From contig CM065168.1 of assembly GCA_033026295.1 (NCBI GenBank), positions 30,517,226 through 30,581,225 of the forward strand: 64,000 bases of DNA. Reading direction: 5' to 3'. Below, piece by piece: positions 25,191 to 38,105 of the stretch. The notes under the pieces are model-generated. The model was not told the origin of the DNA. It did no database searches and saw only the letters and a program-made list of their open reading frames with translations. Position 1 is the stretch's first letter, and each line of letters opens with the position of its first letter. This stretch comes from Channa striata (taxonomy: Eukaryota > Chordata > Actinopteri > Anabantiformes > Channidae). Both the position numbers and the translations under genes were made by a program.

Positions 25191-25790
25191 TGGGTGATTG
25201 GATAAGCGCCAGTGACTCTTTGAAATTGTGATCGCCTCAGATATGCATTTCAACGTATAGCCTAACTTTTCTCATATAGATAACAGCTTCGTTAGCCCAA
25301 AAACTTTGGCAGTTGCCAACTTGAAAGCAGTTGCGCAAGGCGTTTCCACTTTAATTTCCCAGGCAGGCTTTGGTGATTGATCTGCTTTGAAGGGGTTTTA
25401 AGCAATCAAATCTAAAAGAGGTGAGGAATAAGTGACACTTTTATGGCCAAGAAACTTGGACATGTTCATGTGGCAATGACTCTGAGGTGCAGAGGTTTTT
25501 TTTTTTTTTCGAACAGGGGTTGGGACGCAACAAAGGTGGAAAACGATGGGAGTCCTAACAGCATTGTTGAATTGCCGGAGTGAGTTATTGGCTGTGTTAG
25601 GCTGCCAAGGCTTTCGTGAGACCCTGCAAGGCCTCACTGAAGGCAAGCTCAATAAAGCAAAGCAGGCTGGAAGGTTAAACCTGCAGCAGGTGAGTTTAAG
25701 CTTTAAATATGCTTGGCTTATCAGCTGGGATCAGGATGTGTGTCTGCCACTGGAAAAAGCAGCCCGCCTTCATTAACAGGATGTTTAAAT
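25190..25790. promoter_or_regulatory. Candidate conserved non-coding block
   Basis: About 600 bases of balanced, mostly non-repetitive DNA between the purine tract and AT-rich filler, broken only by a poly-T run at 25498-25510. Distinct strings include GTGATTGGATAAGCGCC, GGTGATTGATCTGCTTTG, ATGGGAGTCCTAACAGCATTG, CCTTCATTAACAGGATG. The 76-codon plus frame 25546-25776 (Met-Gly-Val-Leu-Thr...) has no family match. Both a regulatory element and an unrecognised short exon are possible; regulatory is preferred because no splice-bounded conserved motif is visible. Confidence 0.3.
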
Positions 25791-27131
25791 TGACTTTTAC
25801 TTTCACTTATTAAGTCGGCACCTAAAAGAAAATGGAAAAAAGTGAATGGAGATAGATGCTCACAGTTAATAGAGCCCACACTGTCAGTGTCCTAACACAG
25901 TCCATATAGTGGAGTAATAGGTTCTTGCAGCAGAACAGTCTAACAACCCATATCCTGGGACATAACCCAAATGTGCACACACTGTTGTGAAACCTTAGCT
26001 CCACACAATCCAGGACATTGTAGATTTGTGCCGTGACTACAGCAGGTCAGACTGTCAGATAGAAGTAGAGGGTAACAGAACGTGTTGAATCGCTGGGAGT
26101 CCACCAAAAAAAAGTAACAAGATATAGTTTTAAAAAGCCATGACAGTGAATAGGTTAAGTCCTGTTTTCACGTACAGTAAGACTGGATCATTTTCCTTCC
26201 TTTTGGTCTGGTTTTAGCATATCTGAAAACCTGTTCCAGTTTCAGGTTTTGCAGAACCCAAAAAAATCTGCAGGGTTTAGAAATGTTCAAGCACTAGAAA
26301 GATCCACAAGCTCACAACAAGTAGAAAATCCTTCTTTCTGTGGGATGTGACGGTTATGTTCAGTCCTGATGGTTGGATTCTATCATAGGGAATCACTGCA
26401 CAAAAATACACCGGGGTGTTGGCAACGAGAGTGTTGTGCAAATGATGATTTGTTCACGATTTGTATAAGTCCGCCTTTGACTTTGGCAGGAAACACACGA
26501 AAGGCACAGAAGCATAAAAAAATCTCAGGGCACTTGGTTTCATAGACATGACATGAAGACATGTACACTTGCAGATCTCTTACTTTCTTATTCTCTCTCT
26601 CACACACACAAAGACACACACACGCACAGTGTTGGAGGGAAAAATGATGAGAAGATCAATCATCTTCTGTCGACTGTAGCTAATAGAGTATGAGAACAAC
26701 ATATTAACTATAGTGGCTAGATTAACACTCACACACCCTCTACATGAACGTACACACACACACACACACACACACTCAACAGGATTGTATTAAAACAAGA
26801 AAACATAATCAATACGATGTTGACTATTGATTAGTTTCACCATTGATTAATTTAACGACCAAAAATCTGCAAGAAACAGACATTTTACTGCATAAACAAA
26901 AGAAAGAAACACACAAAATCACTTTGACCAGGCCACACTCAGTCTAACACACGTGGACAAATCAAATCAGTTTGAACCCCGAGTGATTTTCCCTCTCCAT
27001 TGTCCTGGCTGGGTGTCTCTGGTGGTAAACAGATTGATCTCCATGGAGAGAAACTGGCACAGTGGCCAGTGTTTCCCCCCTAAACCTGCCAGAAAGAAGC
27101 AGAAACATTTGATTTTCAAGGGGTATTCTCG

Positions 27132-27164
<33 letters not shown>

Positions 27165-29265
27165 GCTTACGTGTTGGGTTTGAATGTGGAATTTTACCTG
27201 GGCATTAATGTAAGAATGTGAACTCTTTTAACAGAGACCAAACGCTCTGAACAAAGACAACAGGAGGTTAAAGGCGCAGTACGTCTCCCAACCTGTACCG
27301 ACAGAAAAGTCAAATCAGTCGCCACTGAAAGTGCATGTAACATGCAGCCAGCGAATAACACTCCACTAAACTGAAATAAATGTAAAAAAAAGTCCAAACC
27401 ATAAATATAATCCTATAAACTGGCTGCTAAGGGGTCACATTAACACAACATGTACAAATTGTTCGACAAAACGATGAATCCACACGAGAGGATTCATCTC
27501 AAAATGTTTGATCCACTGCCATTCAAATATCTGCAAATGTCTACAAATATCTGCATTTTTGTTCAGAAATTGTCCAACCCTGTAATTAATTCAGTGAAAT
27601 CCATACTGCTTAAAGTATAGATATTTCCATGTTTCCATAGTTGGAAGTGTAGTGAACCACATGTATCTGCAATTGAAATAGTACTAGTAACATTTTTCAG
27701 CAGATCGCTAGTAGTGATTCTTTTTGTCGTCTTTTGTGTAGTTAATTTTTTATTCACGACACTCATTTCTGATGGGAAAGATCAAATGAATGAGTAGCTT
27801 CTTCTCTAGTAGGAACTTTGATGGATGATGGGACGGGATAAAGAATGGAGTGAGGAACCATTGGATTGACGTCTGCGGTGTGGACGCCTGTGATTTGGGG
27901 AGGTCTTCAGGCAGGACCTGATGTTGCTCCTTGCACAGCAGAACCCTCTTGGGCCTGTGGAGACAATAGAATGCGGCAAAAAAAACAAACAAGGGCGGGC
28001 GGGGGGGTACGAAAAAACAGGAATGCCCACACGATCCCAGCACGAGGGTATTTATAGGCAACGGAGCAGATCAGGGGGTGTTTGGGGAGTGGTCCTGCTC
28101 CAAAACTTCAGATATTATTATCTCCATCTACTGAAACTATGGACAGAGATGCATGAGTTTTATTTAGGACATGTTTAGGTCTCAGGAGTTTTTTAGTAAC
28201 CTGGATTTTTAGCTCACCTGTCAAAAGTATTTGACTAGTTTTTAATGTTTAGATTCTTACTTTGTATCTGTTTTTACCCGACTGGTTTTAGTGTTGTTGT
28301 ATGACATGAGCGTCAACATCCTCATTACCAGCTGACCAACCTCCGATCAACCGATCGTTTGAAATCTTGCTTGGCTGTGTTGCAGTATGAACAGATTGAT
28401 GGTCCAATTCTCTGTGTGGCTGCTGTCCAAATATTACATTCCAGTGAGCTTGTTTAAACATAATTGGAGCAACACTGGCTAAACTGACGGTGGTTGTGGC
28501 TGATTGGCCAACAGTGGTTTCCTCACACACTCCTACAAATAGAAAGGGATTTTTGCTGTTTATTACTATGGTCTTTATGTTTTGGCTTGGCTAGTTCAAC
28601 TTCTTTTATTGTTTAGCTTTTGGCAGCTTGCGAATTGATGCCCACAATGTAGCTTGGCCAGTACTCCAGGTTTGACATTGTACGAGTTGTCAAACAGGCA
28701 CTAGAAAAAGTGGCATTGGCCATTTAGACCAGAATGCTAAATATCTATCAATTTGAAAAATGTCTGTTAATTCTGGCCTGTCTGTCTGTTAACAGTCTGT
28801 TACCTGTCTGTCAATAACAGGTCCTCAAGTTCCTAAAAGCTCAGCGGTTTTCACCTGGGCAGTTTGACTTTTAGCAAATTTTACTCAAACAGCTAAATTT
28901 CGTTGAATTTATTAATATTTTCAGCTGCAGATCATTGCACATTTGGTGTCCAAGTGAGTTTTTTCCAGCGGCAGGTCACACATGGGGATGGAGTCAAAAT
29001 AGACGAGAGTGTGTCCGTTTGTGGTACTGCAGATTAATGAGATTAATGAATGTGTTTCTTCTGCATTTTTGATGGAGCTCTATAGCACCTTTGTGCTTAG
29101 ACACATTGTTTTTGGTCTGTTGAGAACCAAATTTTGGCCATGAGTGGTATTGCGTCATCAGACATGTTCAAAGTGGCTTCAGCTCCTTGTCGTCGCTTTA
29201 AAGATTCACCAAATCTACAGCTGAAATCACATTAAACTGAAAAACTATTGACTCTCACACAGAAA
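25791..29265. other. Intergenic, no gene seen
   Basis: Unique sequence with (CA)n at 26753-26775 and 27134-27163, and small CA/CT compound runs near 26590. Frames of 60-103 codons, including Pro/Phe-rich ones near 27750-28060, match nothing I know. Confidence 0.55.
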
Positions 29266-29269
29266 TTTC

Positions 29270-29480
29270 ACTCCTTTTTCTGACCTCCTTAATGATGCAT
29301 TAAAGCGTGTGCATGTGTGTGTGTGTGTGTGTACACGTGCATGTGCTGACCTTTCCCAAGTGTTAGCCAGTCGGAGCCATCACAGGAGGTATTAATGGAC
29401 TAATCACATTAAACAGAGAATCATTAATCATCTTCCCTCAGCGCTGTCACTGCCACGCAACGCCTAATCAACTCTATTGT
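29270..29480. promoter_or_regulatory. Candidate conserved non-coding element split by a GT array
   Basis: CTCCTTAATGATGCATTAAAG, then a (GT)n run, then TATTAATGGACTAATCACATT, AATCATTAATCATC and CGCCTAATCAACTC. The repeated ATTA/TAAT homeodomain cores in otherwise balanced sequence resemble the block at 24676. Function is inferred only. Confidence 0.25.
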
Positions 29481-29871
29481 TTACACACACACACACACAC
29501 ACCCAGGCTGGCATGTGCGTGGCACTAACACTGATGCACATGCACACACATACACAGCGGGAATGTGTGCAACTATGCATACAGGACATGCAAAAGGCAA
29601 AAAGTGAGCAGAGCACTGCTTTGCGGCGAAAACACACCATGTCCCATGACATTTCCCTTTTACTCTCATCTTTCTTGCGTCATGTCCATCACGGTTTTTG
29701 TCCTTTATCTTTTGTCTCATTTTTCCTGTGCAGTCCATCTTTTCTTTCTAACCCCCGTACGTCCTCTACATCCTCCCTCTCTCTCCCTGACTCTCTATTT
29801 TTCTGCCTCTTCACTCTGTACAATGTTTTGCTGAATCAGCAGCGGCATCATTAAGATGCTTGGTGAAACAC

Positions 29872-29910
<39 letters not shown>

Positions 29911-32900
29911 TGCATCTTTAATAATCAAACACAGCTGAAAGTGACATGATGCTGAACGAAGCTAAATACCTAAAGGTTTGTCTTGAAATTATATTCTTGA
30001 TGTTGACTTCAATCCAATTTTCAACAGATTTACTGATGATTGTCAAATTAGTGTAACTTTCCATTTGTTTTTGCTATATCCATTTGCTATATGACTTATA
30101 TTTGATCATGTTTGAGTAAATTAACCTTTTTATTACAGTAGTTTTTTATTGTAGCAGAGCAGTGTATCCACCTCCTTATATTACTGAAGGCAGCATTTGT
30201 GACTTAACTTGAAACAAAGATCAACTTTTGAGCTTTTTTCTCTGTGTTAATGTTATTGAGCAAATCATATTGTTTGATATGGTGCCTTTAAAGTGTCCAT
30301 CGGAACAATTGACATATTCATTATTTAATTAGTAACTAAAAGTCTGCTTCACACATGCACAGGAATCCTGACATTCTTCTGACCTTGTCTGGAGGAGGTG
30401 TATGTCCCAGTGAGATGCTCCAGACATTACCCAGACTTTCCCTGTCAGGTCCTGGGTCTGAAATCCGTACTCTGTGTGTGAGAGGGGGGAACGTAGCAGG
30501 CTGCTCTGTCTCGAATGGCCGAGAGGAACCAAAGGGAGCGAATGGGCCTATTAACACAGTCAAGTGATAGAACCTTTTTTATTCGATGTGCTGTACACAG
30601 CATGTTAACATGTTGTGACTCCCGTGAGCTTAATGTCTGAGCCTGATTTCTCCTGTCACTGTTAGCAACTCATACTTGAAAACAGGCAGTGCACGTTTTG
30701 AGACACATTTTCAAACAAACTGGATTATATTAATTATGTTTTATTATCTGGCCTGTTCTAAACTTAATACTGAAAAAGCCAAAAATGGAAGTAATGAAAC
30801 AACCACTCAAAAAAATGCTGTTACAGCCGGAATATTCATGAACTATCAGCTACATTTTTTGCAGATGAAATTGTTCTCATGCCCAAATGCAAGGAAAGCG
30901 TTTGCAGTAAACGGGCGGCAGTGACAAACCTGCAGAGATGTATCATTTCAATGTGCAGCCCAGTGAATTACACAGCCTTACATTCATCAAGTGGAAACAA
31001 ACCCAACTCCTGCTCCACAACTGCTGAATGTATTAAAACTCAGCTGTTTGCGTTTGACCTCAGACCTGTTATGTCATTCCCCAAATTTAGAAACTGACAA
31101 GGAACAACCTATGTACAGCAATACCAATGTAGAGAACTGAGCCACATGCCGTGGATTGTCGGATACTGATGTATTTTGAAGGATCCACCAGTTTGGTTTT
31201 GCTTTAAACAACTTAATTTCCAAATATAACTTGCGCATGTTCTCAGCCCTGAAACAACTGATGAGAAGTGGCCTGCTCTGCTCTGTTTGCGTTAATGTCA
31301 CTTTCCAAACTGGTTGATGATGTATTGCCATTAAAATGCCACGAGCAGCAGTTTTGTGTGAGACGTGAGACCAACTATAGAGGCTAAAGGATGAAGCTTG
31401 ATGTAATCGATGACGAATGTAAAACAGACCGTTTAAAGTTTTCTCCTCTAAAGAGCTGCCAGTTAACACGACTCAGATATTCCACCTCCTTGCACTCATG
31501 TTTTTCCTCCACTCATCCAATCTAACTATCAAAGTCCTGGAAAGTGTGTGTGTGTGTGTGTGTGTGTGTAAATGATTAGACACGGATAGATGGAGGATCG
31601 GAAGGAAAAATCGGGGGAATTCCTTCACTAGAAACGCCTGCCAGTTGCACCTACTGACACAAATAGTGTCACGTAAACAACACCCTGACCTTTACCTTAA
31701 CACACTCTAGCTGTGAGGACCAATTACTAACTCACTATGTAGCAAGTGAAAAAAAAAACCCACACACAACCCCTGTATCTTAAAATGGGAGCCGACAGAT
31801 TTTCTCTGTCTCACACACACACACACACACACACACACCTGCTACCATGTAGAGGAGCGACAGAGCGAAACGGACGTAGAGGTGAATAGAGGAGAGAAGG
31901 AAGGGATGAAGTTAAATCATTCTTAACTAACAGTAATGTGATATTATTGGTATTTCCATTGGATAATTTCAAAATATTCATAATTGTTGTTTAAAAAAAA
32001 TAATAAATATGAAAAAAGTCGTGTGCTCTGCCAAAATTTTATTATAGACAATCAAATGTACAGCATGTTTGCTCTTTTTACTCCATCGCCAAGTTGTTCA
32101 ACTCGTGTCCTGGATGCTGTAGGTTAGCCAACAGCTGACTACCACCTTTTATCTCAGTCAGGTGGACAAACCTTCACGGGGCATATGGTGCGTCTCATTA
32201 ACCTCTGAAGTTTGAAAGTCAGAGCTGGGAGCTACGACACACTCAAGTTATCTGTGTTCTAGATTAACAGAACAACACCAGTTTATGGACAGAATCACGT
32301 CCACACACAGATGTTTATTCGTACTATGTGTGTGACTGTTTTAATGAGACAAATAGGATGCACAGAACACATCTTTTTTTAAAGGCTGGGGTAGATGAGA
32401 TGACCTCAGGGTTGTTCCAGTAGAAATATATAAACTTGGAAGGTAGGTCCATTTGTATGTAGCCTAAAAGGCAAAACCCAGGGCATCGGCTACTCCATAA
32501 TCCACTCCTTTTTAAGAACCTTTCGCTCAAGTTTAGATGTTAGTGAAAGTAGTTTTATAAATGTTTTTATCAACTCAGAGCTTTTCGCACCTATAATTAT
32601 CACAAAAATGCCCAGGATATGAATCAAATTGTCAAATTTTAGCCTCTTACATAATTTAATTTTTCCCTTGTCAGGAATTTAAGGGCTCGTGTGCTGCATC
32701 CTAACAAACAAGAAAAAGAAAGAGGAAGAAAAACGTAGTGGAAAAGCTGAGAATGAACACAGAGAAAAAGAGGCAGCCAAGTCTTTTAGCTAACGTCTAA
32801 TTTGTAAGATGAGAGAGAGAGAGACAGAGAGCTAACCAAGTGGAAAACACCATCTAGAAAACTATGATTAAACCCTTCCACTGTAATAATGAGATCTACT

Positions 32901-33335
32901 CCAATCCTTTTAACACCGTCCCTAACACACACACACACACAAAGCTTGACTCTGGGATTTTCTTAAACCGTATCAATTTGAGGTCAAGTCAAATCATTTT
33001 AAACATGTGCAAATTAAGTCTGACTGTTTTCATCACTTTGTGGACTTAATTATTTGAGTGTATTGTGACCTGCGTGTGTGTGTGTGTGTGTGTGTGCAGC
33101 AAACAAATTCTCTACAGAAGTTGTCGCAGCTTACAGAAAAAAAGAACGACTTTAAGGAGGAAACTGTGTGGCCGCGTGAGTCTATAGTCATACACCAGCC
33201 ACATCCCGTAACGTCACCAAACACGCAGAACTGTGTTTTACCTAAAACTGCTCATGTAGTTTGTAGCAGCAGTTTGACCAAACCACAAAAGCTCCAGTTT
33301 GAGGCTCATTCTTTATTGTAATTACAATAAAGAGC
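29481..33335. other. Intergenic, no gene seen
   Basis: Microsatellites at 29483-29502, 29872-29910 (CA)n, 31543-31569 (GT)n, 31810-31839 (CT)n(CA)n, and 33072-33098 (GT)n. The rest is AT-rich unique sequence. Frames up to 131 codons show no domain I recognise. Confidence 0.55.
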
Positions 33336-33337
33336 CA

Positions 33338-33608
33338 TACACTAAGTAGCCACTTTATTAGGTACATCTGTGCAATGCAATCTAAAACAGCAGCTCTGAA
33401 TTCTAGTTTTACAAAATTAAAAATTAATTTAATTGATTCATTTTAATTAAAATGAATCATACAGCCACGTTGACCCAATAAAATACCAAAAGTAGAATTA
33501 TCACATTTTTTAACAGTTTCAACTTAAAAACTGAGAAATGATAACATTGAAAAAGTAGGATTTGGATTGCATTAGTGTACAGGTGTACCTAATAAAGTGG
33601 CCAGCGCA
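33338..33608. mobile_element. MITE-like element, copy 1
   Basis: The left end CCACTTTATTAGGTACATCTG (from 33350) and right end CAGGTGTACCTAATAAAGTGG (to 33600) are near-perfect inverted repeats. The outer bases TACACTAAGTAG and CCAGCGCATG also correspond. The interior is AT-rich and non-coding. The element is about 270 bases long, a non-autonomous DNA transposon family common in fish. Two further copies lie in the stk26 intron. Confidence 0.8.
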
Positions 33609-35095
33609 TGTAGATTAATGTTGTCCATTCTGAATATATACAATTATGCCTATTTATCGTTATGTGACAGAACCCAAACATGATCCTTAAATGTTTGTCC
33701 AAACCCGACCACATCCTTGGGACCTGAAGGATCCTGTCGAGCTAAGTTTGGCTGGGCCACACACAATTGTTGTAGCTGTCTGTATTATAGGCTGTGACAC
33801 ACCAAGCTGAAGGTTGTACGCAGTTACAGAGCGTCTGATGGCTTCGTCTTTGCAGCCTGTCAGGCACCGTGTGGCACTACCTCTGACCTTTAATGGCCTT
33901 TTTTCCTGTGTTGATTGGCAACAGGCTGTTGGTGAAAGTGACCACTCAGAGTGGTTGTTCAGTGCAATTTGTAAATTCTTACTGAATGAAAGTGGTGTGA
34001 CAATTGCAACACTCCTCTGTTTACAGTTTGACCAATTTGATTCCAGGTCCGTGCAGGTGCATGCTTTCATCAGCCATCATCTCATCGGCCCGAACGAAGC
34101 CGACGTGACCCGACCCAGCAGTTGGTCTTCATTGGCGCTAGTTCTTTAGCGTAGGCTTGGAGTGTCACAGCTTTGACAAGAGGAGCGAAAACCCATTTGT
34201 CAGAAGCTGTACGTGGTTTGTACTCAACATGTGTCAGAGAATTTTAACTTTCAAAGTCTGTAACATGCAAACAAGTAACAATGAGCTTCACATCAGTTTC
34301 TGTGAAATCTGACATTGTTCTGCATGTCAAAGCTGAACGTATCAAAGAAGTCTCATTTTCCCAGTGTGAAATTGTCGGTTTGATTCCTCTAACTGGCTTA
34401 TGACTCGTCCACAGATTAGTCTTTGGTCTCGTTTCTAAAGTGTCTTTTATGTAGCAGAAAAAGAATAATCTTGGTAGCAATATGTGAATTAAATCAAGTG
34501 TTATGCAGCTGTAATTAGGGTTTTTTTTATCTTTCTATTCAGTCACGAATGCAGCTCTATTTTCTTGGTGTGAAATGGGCTGCTCGAAACTCCTAACTGG
34601 CTTATAAGTGCTCTCTGCTGTGTGAAAGGCAAATCCTGTTTTCTGCCCCCAAAAAAACGAATAAAGAGGCTTCAACCTCTTAAATTAACGTCATTTTCTG
34701 TCCTTTCTCCAGCTCCATCTAAAGGATTTCTGTCCACCCCACATTACGGAAATCTGTTGCAGCTTTAACATCCCAGCGAGTCAAACTTTGTCCAGTATAT
34801 TCAGTATACTATTAATATGCTTCTTTTTAAAAAACTATTCCTATAATTTACTACGATTACGTTTATGACGTATACCTTACTGAACAAGTGTCCCTGAGCA
34901 ACATCCTGACATTCCAAACTTCCCAAACCCAGCTCCTGGATTTGCTTAAACCAGGGCATGTCTAAGAACCGGTCCCAAGTCCTCAACAAAATAGGGAGGG
35001 TTGCATCAGGAGGAGCATCTGGTGTAAAAATCTGTAAAATTAGAAAATATTTACACTAAAGTCCACTAACGGTTATTAATTTTAAAACACCTCAA
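33609..35095. other. Intergenic with dispersed local repeat copies
   Basis: No gene seen. The stretches 34364-34450 and 34567-34650 share the order GTGTGAAAT...CTAACTGGCTTAT...; a third copy is at 35999-36085. They are described as separate findings. Confidence 0.5.
34567..34655. repeat. Local dispersed repeat, copy B
   Basis: GGTGTGAAATGGGCTGCTC, AACTCCTAACTGGCTTATAAG and AAGGCAAATCCTGTTTTCTG align in order with GGTGTGAAATGGGCTCTTC, TCTTAACTGGCTTACAG and AAGACAAATCCTATTTTCAG at 35999-36077. A more diverged copy lies at 34364-34450. No known family is recognised. Confidence 0.55.
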
Positions 35096-35109
35096 TTCTG
35101 CAGGGCCAT

Positions 35110-35400
35110 GTAGGACCTTTCTCTCTGGGATGAGCCCAGTTGGTCAGGGGTTCATCCTACAGAAAGTTAATGACCCAAAACATAAGTCCAGGCTATGTCA
35201 GAACAACCTTAGGAAAAAGGGACAAGATGGTGAAGTTGAAAACACTGAGTGGCAGCAAAGTCTCTGAGCTGGTTTGGGATGAACTGGAAAGAGTGAAAGC
35301 AAAGCAACCTGCAAGTGCCGCACAGAACTTTCTGAAGAATATGTGATTCAGCTGTTAAATCTGCAAAAGGCTACTTTGATGAGTTAAAAGTTTAGGATAC
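35110..35400 (+). mobile_element. Tc1-like transposase C-terminal remnant
   Basis: In one frame, VNDPKHKSRLCQNNLRKK (about 35164-35218) matches the NDPKHTSKLCQNYLRKK stretch before the last catalytic residue of Tc1-like transposases. After frame changes, LVWDELERVKAKQP (about 35264-35305) and SEEYVIQLLNLQKATL (about 35332-35379) match the C-terminal helices. The frames are not continuous, so it is a dead copy. The N-terminal and middle regions are missing, as is a recognisable inverted repeat at the left end. Confidence 0.85.
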
Positions 35401-36129
35401 ATTTATACCATTGATTTCTCTTTAAACTTCAGTTTTTTGTTTGTTCTATTCTTTCTTTTCAGAATACAATGACACATAAACTGCTTAATTCGCAGTAAAA
35501 AAAAAAAAAAATGTCTCAACAATATTTTTTAATTATTTTATACCAAATGTGTATCACAGACACATTTTTCAATCAAATATATAGATGATTATTACTACAA
35601 TCAGTACAATAATGCATCCTATGTCCTTAACCTCTTGAATGCATAGGGGAAAATTATCAAATCAAAATTTAAAATCAAATTTTCTAACTGTTGTCATTGT
35701 TAGTAATTGAGAGGAGACAAATGCTGGCAGCAGTGGAAAGGAGTAGAAATCTTACTATGCTAATGTTCTCAGAACTAATGGAATCAGTTTAATGTCCAAC
35801 GGTGAGACGGTAAGGAGGATTCAGAGAGGGAGTCAGAGCTGACAGTCGTCTGGCCTCTTCTGTCAACGTGTTCCACGGTGCAACAGTCACACAAGCTCTG
35901 CTGGAGAACCAGCATCGTTAGAACCGCTACCTTTTAATCTCTGTTGTTGTCAAAGCGAAACCCTTCAACACACGCTTTACGCTGACTTCCACTTACCCGG
36001 TGTGAAATGGGCTCTTCAGTCGTCTTAACTGGCTTACAGTCGTCCTCTTCTGTTTCAAAGACAAATCCTATTTTCAGCTCTCATCAGTCAAGAACAGACG
36101 CAAGGATGTCTCTGTTTCAATATCTCATT

Positions 36130-36160
<31 letters not shown>

Positions 36161-36959
36161 TCGCGGGGAGCCTGTTGCTGCAGCTGCATTTGGAGACAAA
36201 TCCCTTTTTCTGCTCTGCCCTCTCATACAAAAAGCACTCGTCTCATTTCCTAACCCTGCCTGTTGCACAAGATAAAAGACGACTTTGTGCATGTGTGTGA
36301 TCAAGTGCCTTCATTTAAGTTCTCCATTTCCTCCCTTTTATTCTCCTCTTCACCTCCTTTTATCCTCTTTTCCTTGTTCATTTCTGCTTTCTCAGGGCCG
36401 AATGTAACTCTGAGGCTGTGACGCCAAAGATCAGGGTTGTGTCCTGTAGTGTGGGTCTGTGTGTGTGGTTAGGCTTATGCAACAAAGATCAAAATCATGT
36501 TAATTATTAATAAGGTAATATATCATGTGCTTTTCTTAACATTAGCAAAATACTGCCAAGTTCATTATAATATTTCCTCATTAAAAACACAATGAGACAC
36601 GTTGTCGTAAACAGTAGAAATGTAGTTTTTTTGGTTCGGAAACTCTCGACTCTACTTAGCTTTTCTTCACACTGTTAAAGGTTCACATACTTTTTCCAGC
36701 CGATGAATGTTGGACAGATGTTAGAACAAAACATGAATTATGTCTCAGTAGTTGTAATAAGTTAGATAAAGATCTGACCATGTTTTGATTTTATACATAA
36801 ATGACATGAGGAGATAACAAGGCCACATATTTTGTTACGTTAAAATGGAATGTGTGTGTTTTGTGGACCTGTGTGTGTGTGTGAGCCTCTCGAGGTTGAT
36901 GGCAGCATTTGATAGAGTCGCACTGTAAGAGGATGAAGCAGGTAATTAAGCACCGAGGC
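35401..36959. other. Intergenic with repeat fragments
   Basis: Contains the third local repeat copy (35999-36085), (CA)n 36134-36161, and AAAGGTTCACATACTTTTTCC at about 36676-36696, which matches the internal/terminal repeat of the Tc1-type element at 59526. No gene. Confidence 0.55.
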
Positions 36960-37380
36960 TCCTCTGCATTCCCCAGTACTGCAGAGACACAGGGATGCAG
37001 AGAAACGAGAGGGAGAGAAGGAGGCACGAGAAGGATATGAGGATAGGAGATAAGAGGGTAAGGCAGTAAGGAGGCAAGAGGCAGGGAGGATGTAGAGGAG
37101 AGAGCAAGAAAGACAGAAGGGGATTGAGGAAGAGAGTGGATGAATATAATGACAGACGAAGATAAGAAAGACAAGAGACAACCAAAGACAGAAGAAGAAA
37201 TGATTTAGAGTGGAAAGAAGAGATGAAAGAGTGAACAAAACTACTGGTAGGCAAAAATGTGCACATGTAAAGGATGGGAGCTACAGAGGAAACGGACGAG
37301 GAAACGAGGAGAAACCTGAGAATGAATGAAAGCAACAGAAAGATAAAGATACTAAAAGAGAAAGGGAGAAAAAAGAGTAA
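36960..37380 (+). repeat. Purine-rich tract
   Basis: About 400 bases dominated by A and G (GAGGCA, AGGATATGAGGATAGGAGA, AGAAAGACAGAAG units). Minus-strand frames up to 132 codons here are Ser/Leu/Pro-rich composition artefacts. Confidence 0.6.
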
Positions 37381-37540
37381 AACGCATTAGGCTGTTCTTT
37401 CCCAGCAGATAGGATCTGTTGTCATCAGCTTTCTCAGTTTTCCCACATCAGCTTTGTGCTGCTGCACATTACAATCAGGCCTCCATTATCTCCCATTAAC
37501 CAGGCAGGAAACACTGTGCTGCTCCTGAGATATATATACA

Positions 37541-37545
<5 letters not shown>

Positions 37546-37602
<57 letters not shown>
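37546..37602. repeat. (AT)n array
   Basis: About 56 bases of perfect AT alternation after GATATATATACAGTGTGT. It is self-complementary and so prone to cruciform formation. It is the only long pure AT array in the window. Confidence 0.95.
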
Positions 37603-37604
<2 letters not shown>

Positions 37605-38071
37605 TTTTGTTTTCTTTTGTACTTTTTCCATGTCTTAAATGTTTCATCTGGCTCCTGAAACACGGGCGTGTGACACAATCAGAGGAATATGTAAAAAAAT
37701 CAGTTTGGCCTAACGACTCGGGTTCACTTAGTCCCCAACAGCAACAGGAAACAACTCAGACGGTTAAGGACATCCATCATTGTGAGGGAAAAGATGCAAT
37801 CACAGTATAAACTCCTTTATAAACATCTTGAAAAAAATGTTGATAAAAAATATATTTAAACCTACTTCTAACAAATGTACAAAGTTCAATAAGCAAGTAT
37901 CTGATAAAAAAACATGACTTTCATTGTACAAGTTTCTGACTTCTCAGAGCATAAAATATTAAAGTACCACATCATTTCACTCTTATTTAAAACACTGGGC
38001 ACAAGCTGTTTCACTACAAATAGACAATCTACACTTTTAGGTTATTTTCTATCATCGTTCCTGTTACTGTA

Positions 38072-38105
<34 letters not shown>

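Noticed and set aside
25546..25776. A 76-codon frame in the candidate conserved block
   Set aside because: It may be chance in balanced DNA; no family motif was seen, so it was kept as regulatory-candidate sequence only.
27750..28061. A Pro/Phe/Cys-rich minus-strand frame of 103 codons
   Set aside because: There is no domain, and a different frame overlaps it with equal length; not supported.
36791..37335. Three overlapping Ser/Leu/Pro-rich minus-strand frames
   Set aside because: They are overlapping frames in a purine tract; real coding sequence would favour one frame.
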